This document shows positions 60,884 through 64,000 of a stretch of 64,000 nt of DNA, piece by piece. Position 1 is the first letter of the stretch. The number at the start of each line of letters is the position of its first letter. Origin of the DNA: Sediminibacterium sp. TEGAF015. Lineage in GTDB: Bacteria > Bacteroidota > Bacteroidia > Chitinophagales > Chitinophagaceae. The position numbers and the translations under genes are program-made. Under the pieces are notes generated by a model that was not told the origin of the DNA, ran no database searches, and saw only the letters and a list, made by a program, of their open reading frames with translations. The stretch is taken from assembly GCF_025997995.1 (NCBI RefSeq), contig NZ_AP026683.1:1116501-1180500 (forward strand). Direction: 5' to 3'.

Positions 60884-63442
60884 TTATTTATTGCCAGTAG
60901 CTGCAATTAAGTTAGCTAATAATTTATAACTACCAGAAACACCTGCAGGCAATTGCCTGAACAAGACCAAACTAACGTAGGTAAAATGTCCTTTACCATA
61001 GCTGGCAGTTACCAAACTTCCTTTGGTAGGAGCATCATTTGTGTCCTTTATTTGAAAAAAAGTTTCATATGGAGCTTTTACAGGTTCTATCTGATAGGTA
61101 CTTCTTTCCTGAATCCAGTTATCAAAATCCTTGTCTCTTAATTTGTTGGGGAAATTCATGAAAGGGTGTTGCGTGTTTAGGAATTCTACTTTGGCTTTTT
61201 CTTCTGTAACTCTTACGTTAGAAACGGAAAAGTCAAAAGGTCCTACTTTGACACGCTTATTGCCCACCAGATTATTCTTAAGGTACTGTACAATCAGATG
61301 TCCGCCGTTCTCAATGTACTTATTCAGCACATCATTCTTATTGGTAAGCCACTCATGAATATTATATGCTCTGATACCTACTACAATTGCTGAGAATTGT
61401 GAGAGCTTAGAAGCTACTAAATCTGCTTCCTGCAAAAACTCAACGGTGTGACCCAATTGCATTAATGCTTCTGGCACCCGATCACCTGCTCCAATAATAT
61501 AACCTACTTTTTTGGGTGTTGAAAATATTGGCTCATCAATCAGCTGAATCTGGTCTTTGTATAGGTAATTAATAGCAGGAATATGATCGTAATGGATTGT
61601 CTTTAATTGCTGGTCAAAAGAAAAAGATTGACCGTTTCTAACTAACTGTACTTCACCTGTAATGGTATTGTTCTTTTTCTTTTTAATTACATCAGATAAA
61701 GAAACGGTAAAAGGATAAATATTACCTGCAACTAGATTGTAAACAGTGTCTTTAAAAAAAAGCTGGTTGCTTTCATCTTTAACTCCCAATTTTAACGGAA
61801 CCGCGGAGGCCGTAAAATTAGATTTGAACTGAAGTAAAATATCAGGCTGCTGAATTTTCTGTTTGTCAGGTGTCATTAAATTGGAAAAAACAACCCTTTT
61901 GTTAAGAGAGACCAAAACGGGTGGAATCACGTTGAGTGGTTCATACAATTCCCCTCTTACCAAATCCACGTATTTATACTGAAGGGGTGACCTTAGCAAG
62001 AATTTTTCTCCATAAATCTCAAATGAAAAGTTTACCTCAAAATCAGGAGCTGAATTAGCCAAACCAATTAAATGCTGATCAGTAACATTAAATGTGCCCA
62101 TATCTTTCATGGGAGATTCCAACCAATAAGGCTGACTTAATGGTTGATTGACTGGCACAGTATACTGATAATTAATATTGTAATTGGTATTGTTTAGCAA
62201 ACTAATATTCACAGAGGAATCATATGCCGTTTTTCCATGCGACTTCAAGTGTATTTGCTTTAATTCTATATTGGCATCGCTTCTTTTGTTAACCAGAAAC
62301 TGAATGCCCATTTTTTCTCCCGGAATTGCGTACTCCATCTCTGTAGTTGCTTCAGCAACCAATCCGGCACAAGCCGCAATCAAATGGGTCAGCTCCATTA
62401 ATTTTTGTTCTTTCCATGCTGCATTCATTGAAAGTATGCTAACCTGTCGATATACATCAACCAATGCTTTGACAGAGTTCTCTGGTTTTAAAAATTGAAA
62501 ATCGCGAATAATTTTATCTAACTGTTGCTCAATCATTTTACCCGGATTACCAAATCTGCTCCAATCAGTGATAATTCCATCCATTAATTGATTAACAGAA
62601 GAATCTCCAGCTACAGTTACAAAATATTCGTAAATGGGCCCTTTCCTTCTTGGCCTCCCCTCTCCCTGACTCTTATGCATCGATCTTGCTTCGCCCCCCA
62701 CTTCGCCATAGCTTTGGCCAAGAAAAGGATTAAAAACGCCAGCATTTATTTTGAGTTGGTTTTCACTGGTTGTATTTGCACCTCCGAAATTGAAGGTATT
62801 CCACAACAATCGCTTAGCCTGCCATACACCTACCCCTTTTTTCAATTGATCTGGAAACTGATTGGGATCCCCTGCAGCTTTAAATGCTTCTGCAGACAAA
62901 ATTGCTGATGATGCATGATGCCCATGCCCGGCCCTCGCATCAGGTGGAAAACGGTTAATGATGATATCGGGCTGAAATTTTCTGATTACCCATACCATAT
63001 CTGCCAATACTTTTTGCTTATCCCAAATGGAAAGCGTTTCTGAAGAAGTTTTGCTAAACCCAAATTCATAAGCGCTGGTGAAATATTGTTCTGACCCGTC
63101 AATTTTTCTGGCAGCTAGTAATTCCTGGGTTCTGATAAGTCCAAGGTCTATTCCTTGTTCAGAACCGATCAGATTTTGCCCCCCATCTCCTCTTGTTAAA
63201 CTGAGGTATGCTGTTCTGTACTTTTTTTCTTTTGCCAGGTAAGGTAAAAGACTATTGTTTTCATCATCAGGGTGTGCTGCAACATATAATACACTACCCA
63301 CCACTTTTAGCTTCTGCATTTGCTGAAAAATGGCGGCAGTTCCCATTGGCTCGGGCACTTGTGCTTTTAGCGTGGAATACCCAATACACCAGATGGCAAA
63401 AATGACATGAACAGCACTGTTAATCACTACTTTCAATTGCAT
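60884..63442 (-). CDS. Large secreted PIG-L (LmbE-like) deacetylase
   Basis: An 852-residue exported protein with signal peptide (to about KAQ, residue 28). An N-terminal PIG-L domain (about 45-290) has the zinc motif AHPDDE (56-61) and HGHH (173-176), plus LTRGDGGQNLIG. Beta-sandwich regions (about 370-640) and a C-terminal part resembling a ThuA/glutamine-amidotransferase-like fold (about 650-840: VGYIIGAGDRVPEALMQLGHTVEFL, IVVGIRAYN, GGHLIVQYLKNN) follow. It deacetylates an N-acetylated sugar by family role. It is first in the operon with two tiny membrane proteins, a symporter and a GH13 enzyme. It is too long and extracytoplasmic to be BshB. Confidence 0.87.
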   Translation of the reverse strand: MQLKVVINSAVHVIFAIWCIGYSTLKAQVPEPMGTAAIFQQMQKLKVVGSVLYVAAHPDDENNSLLPYLAKEKKYRTAYLSLTRGDGGQNLIGSEQGIDLGLIRTQELLAARKIDGSEQYFTSAYEFGFSKTSSETLSIWDKQKVLADMVWVIRKFQPDIIINRFPPDARAGHGHHASSAILSAEAFKAAGDPNQFPDQLKKGVGVWQAKRLLWNTFNFGGANTTSENQLKINAGVFNPFLGQSYGEVGGEARSMHKSQGEGRPRRKGPIYEYFVTVAGDSSVNQLMDGIITDWSRFGNPGKMIEQQLDKIIRDFQFLKPENSVKALVDVYRQVSILSMNAAWKEQKLMELTHLIAACAGLVAEATTEMEYAIPGEKMGIQFLVNKRSDANIELKQIHLKSHGKTAYDSSVNISLLNNTNYNINYQYTVPVNQPLSQPYWLESPMKDMGTFNVTDQHLIGLANSAPDFEVNFSFEIYGEKFLLRSPLQYKYVDLVRGELYEPLNVIPPVLVSLNKRVVFSNLMTPDKQKIQQPDILLQFKSNFTASAVPLKLGVKDESNQLFFKDTVYNLVAGNIYPFTVSLSDVIKKKKNNTITGEVQLVRNGQSFSFDQQLKTIHYDHIPAINYLYKDQIQLIDEPIFSTPKKVGYIIGAGDRVPEALMQLGHTVEFLQEADLVASKLSQFSAIVVGIRAYNIHEWLTNKNDVLNKYIENGGHLIVQYLKNNLVGNKRVKVGPFDFSVSNVRVTEEKAKVEFLNTQHPFMNFPNKLRDKDFDNWIQERSTYQIEPVKAPYETFFQIKDTNDAPTKGSLVTASYGKGHFTYVSLVLFRQLPAGVSGSYKLLANLIAATGNK

Positions 63443-63590
63443 AAAAAATTAGTGTTTGAACGAAGATAGCCATAGTTATCTCTCTTGCTCATCCGTTCAA
63501 AAAAAAATATGATGAGTATCATAATCGCGGGTAATCCAGGTCATTTTTCACCCAAACTGAGCTATATAGCTTCGCATAAAATTATTGTTT

Positions 63591-64000
63591 ATGAAAAAGT
63601 TAATGACAGCATTTCTGCTCATCATCGTAAGTTTAGGAGCAAACGCGCAGAAAAAGGGATTACAGGGAACTAGTTTTGCTACTTCTCAGTTTGGATTTAC
63701 ACAAACGAAGACGGGCACCAACAAGAGCACCAATTTGACCGTTTTACCAATTGTAGGTAATTTTGTATCCCCATCTGTTGCCATTGGTGCAGGAATTGGG
63801 ACCGTGAATATTAAATCTGTTAATGGTGCCGTTACCAATGCCAATACCAGTTTATTCGTATTTCAGCCATTGGTGAGAAAATATTGGAACGTTGCTGGCA
63901 GCATGTACTTTTTTGGACAGCTTGCAGCCCCAATTATTACTGGTAAAGAAAAACAAAGTGAACTGAAAGTAACACAGGTTGGACTTGCTGCATCGGGTGG
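63591..64000 (+). CDS. Secreted outer-membrane beta-barrel-like protein, 3' end outside window
   Basis: An open frame of 136 codons running off the window. The signal peptide is MKKLMTAFLLIIVSLGANAQ. Alternating hydrophobic and Thr/Ser/Gly-rich strands follow (TVLPIVGNFVSPSVAIGAGIG, LFVFQPLVRKYWNVAGSMYFFGQLAAPIITG), as in small Bacteroidota outer-membrane barrels of the PorT/OmpW-like kind. No stop is seen before 64000. Function unknown. Confidence 0.75.
   Translation, partial: MKKLMTAFLLIIVSLGANAQKKGLQGTSFATSQFGFTQTKTGTNKSTNLTVLPIVGNFVSPSVAIGAGIGTVNIKSVNGAVTNANTSLFVFQPLVRKYWNVAGSMYFFGQLAAPIITGKEKQSELKVTQVGLAASG

Noticed and set aside
60733..60906. Longer version of the 37-residue gene
   Set aside because: The additional N-terminal residues overlap the 50-residue gene in another frame and lack a plausible topology; the ATG at 60732 is coupled by ATGA.
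60884..63442. PIG-L protein as BshB of bacillithiol synthesis
   Set aside because: BshB is a cytosolic protein of about 230-250 residues; this one is exported, 852 residues long and in a transport operon.
1..64000. tRNA, rRNA or phage regions
   Set aside because: No cloverleaf-like or rRNA-like stretch was noticed in the intergenic gaps, nearly all of which are under 170 nt, and no phage genes are present. A dedicated tRNA search could not be run.

Overview
The window is a 64 kb chromosomal stretch from a member of the Bacteroidota, most likely a Chitinophagaceae-type bacterium. The evidence is moderate G+C, TonB-dependent receptors, an OmpA protein with thrombospondin type 3 repeats, a PorW/SprE-like type IX secretion protein, bacillithiol synthesis (BshC), a DUF5686 protein, a very long signal peptidase I, and promoters of the TAnnTTTG type with few Shine-Dalgarno sequences. 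No rRNA, tRNA, CRISPR array or prophage was seen. The only mobile element is one complete IS3-family insertion sequence at 56229-57617.

Layout. 1-2914 (+): the tail of an M42 peptidase, a class I glutamine amidotransferase, an ATP-grasp-like protein and a MiaE-type diiron hydroxylase, tightly packed. 3051-4957 (-): OmpA/TSP3 protein and RlpA. 5118-14713 (-): a large aromatic amino-acid operon in the order leader peptide, pheA, aminotransferase, tyrA, DEAD-box helicase, DAHP synthase/chorismate mutase, aroB, aroA, aroC, DUF952. 14937-16975: a small repeat-rich lipoprotein, then an ECF sigma factor with a membrane protein that fuses an anti-sigma-like N-terminus to a trypsin-like protease. 17093-25577: nucleotidyltransferase, ACC deaminase-like enzyme, LipB, RluD-type pseudouridine synthase, subtilisin, DinB-fold protein, YceI and SucC. 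25630-32521: SprT-like protein, two small membrane proteins, PorW/SprE-like protein and PBP1A. 32559-43054: BshC, DadA-like oxidase, sterol desaturase, cytidine deaminase, LepB, a sigma-54-type response regulator without a DNA-binding domain, a TonB receptor and the E1-beta subunit of a 2-oxoacid dehydrogenase. 43167-56146: a second TonB receptor, PurC, TrhO, a DUF5686 protein, an operon of ferredoxin, Ddl, PASTA protein and rhodanese, acyl-CoA reductase and HtrA/DegP. 56229-63442: the IS3 element, then an operon of PIG-L deacetylase, two tiny membrane proteins, a sodium:solute symporter and a GH13 amylase. The window ends inside a secreted beta-barrel-like gene.

The most striking signal lies upstream of pheA. 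A 26-codon leader peptide has ten consecutive aromatic codons (WFYFFFYFYF) and is followed by an intrinsic terminator whose promoter-proximal arm can pair instead with a segment inside the leader peptide's own codons. This is the full architecture of a ribosome-mediated transcription attenuator sensing aromatic aminoacyl-tRNAs, and it appears to govern the whole nine-gene aromatic operon. Other points are: TAnnTTTG promoter elements exactly 4 nt before the start codons of rluD, lipB and purC, which suggests leaderless mRNAs; an IS3 insertion that supplies both the stop codon and a new terminator to the amylase gene; an EPSP synthase with a divergent phosphoenolpyruvate-site motif; and an anti-sigma/protease fusion beside an ECF sigma factor.
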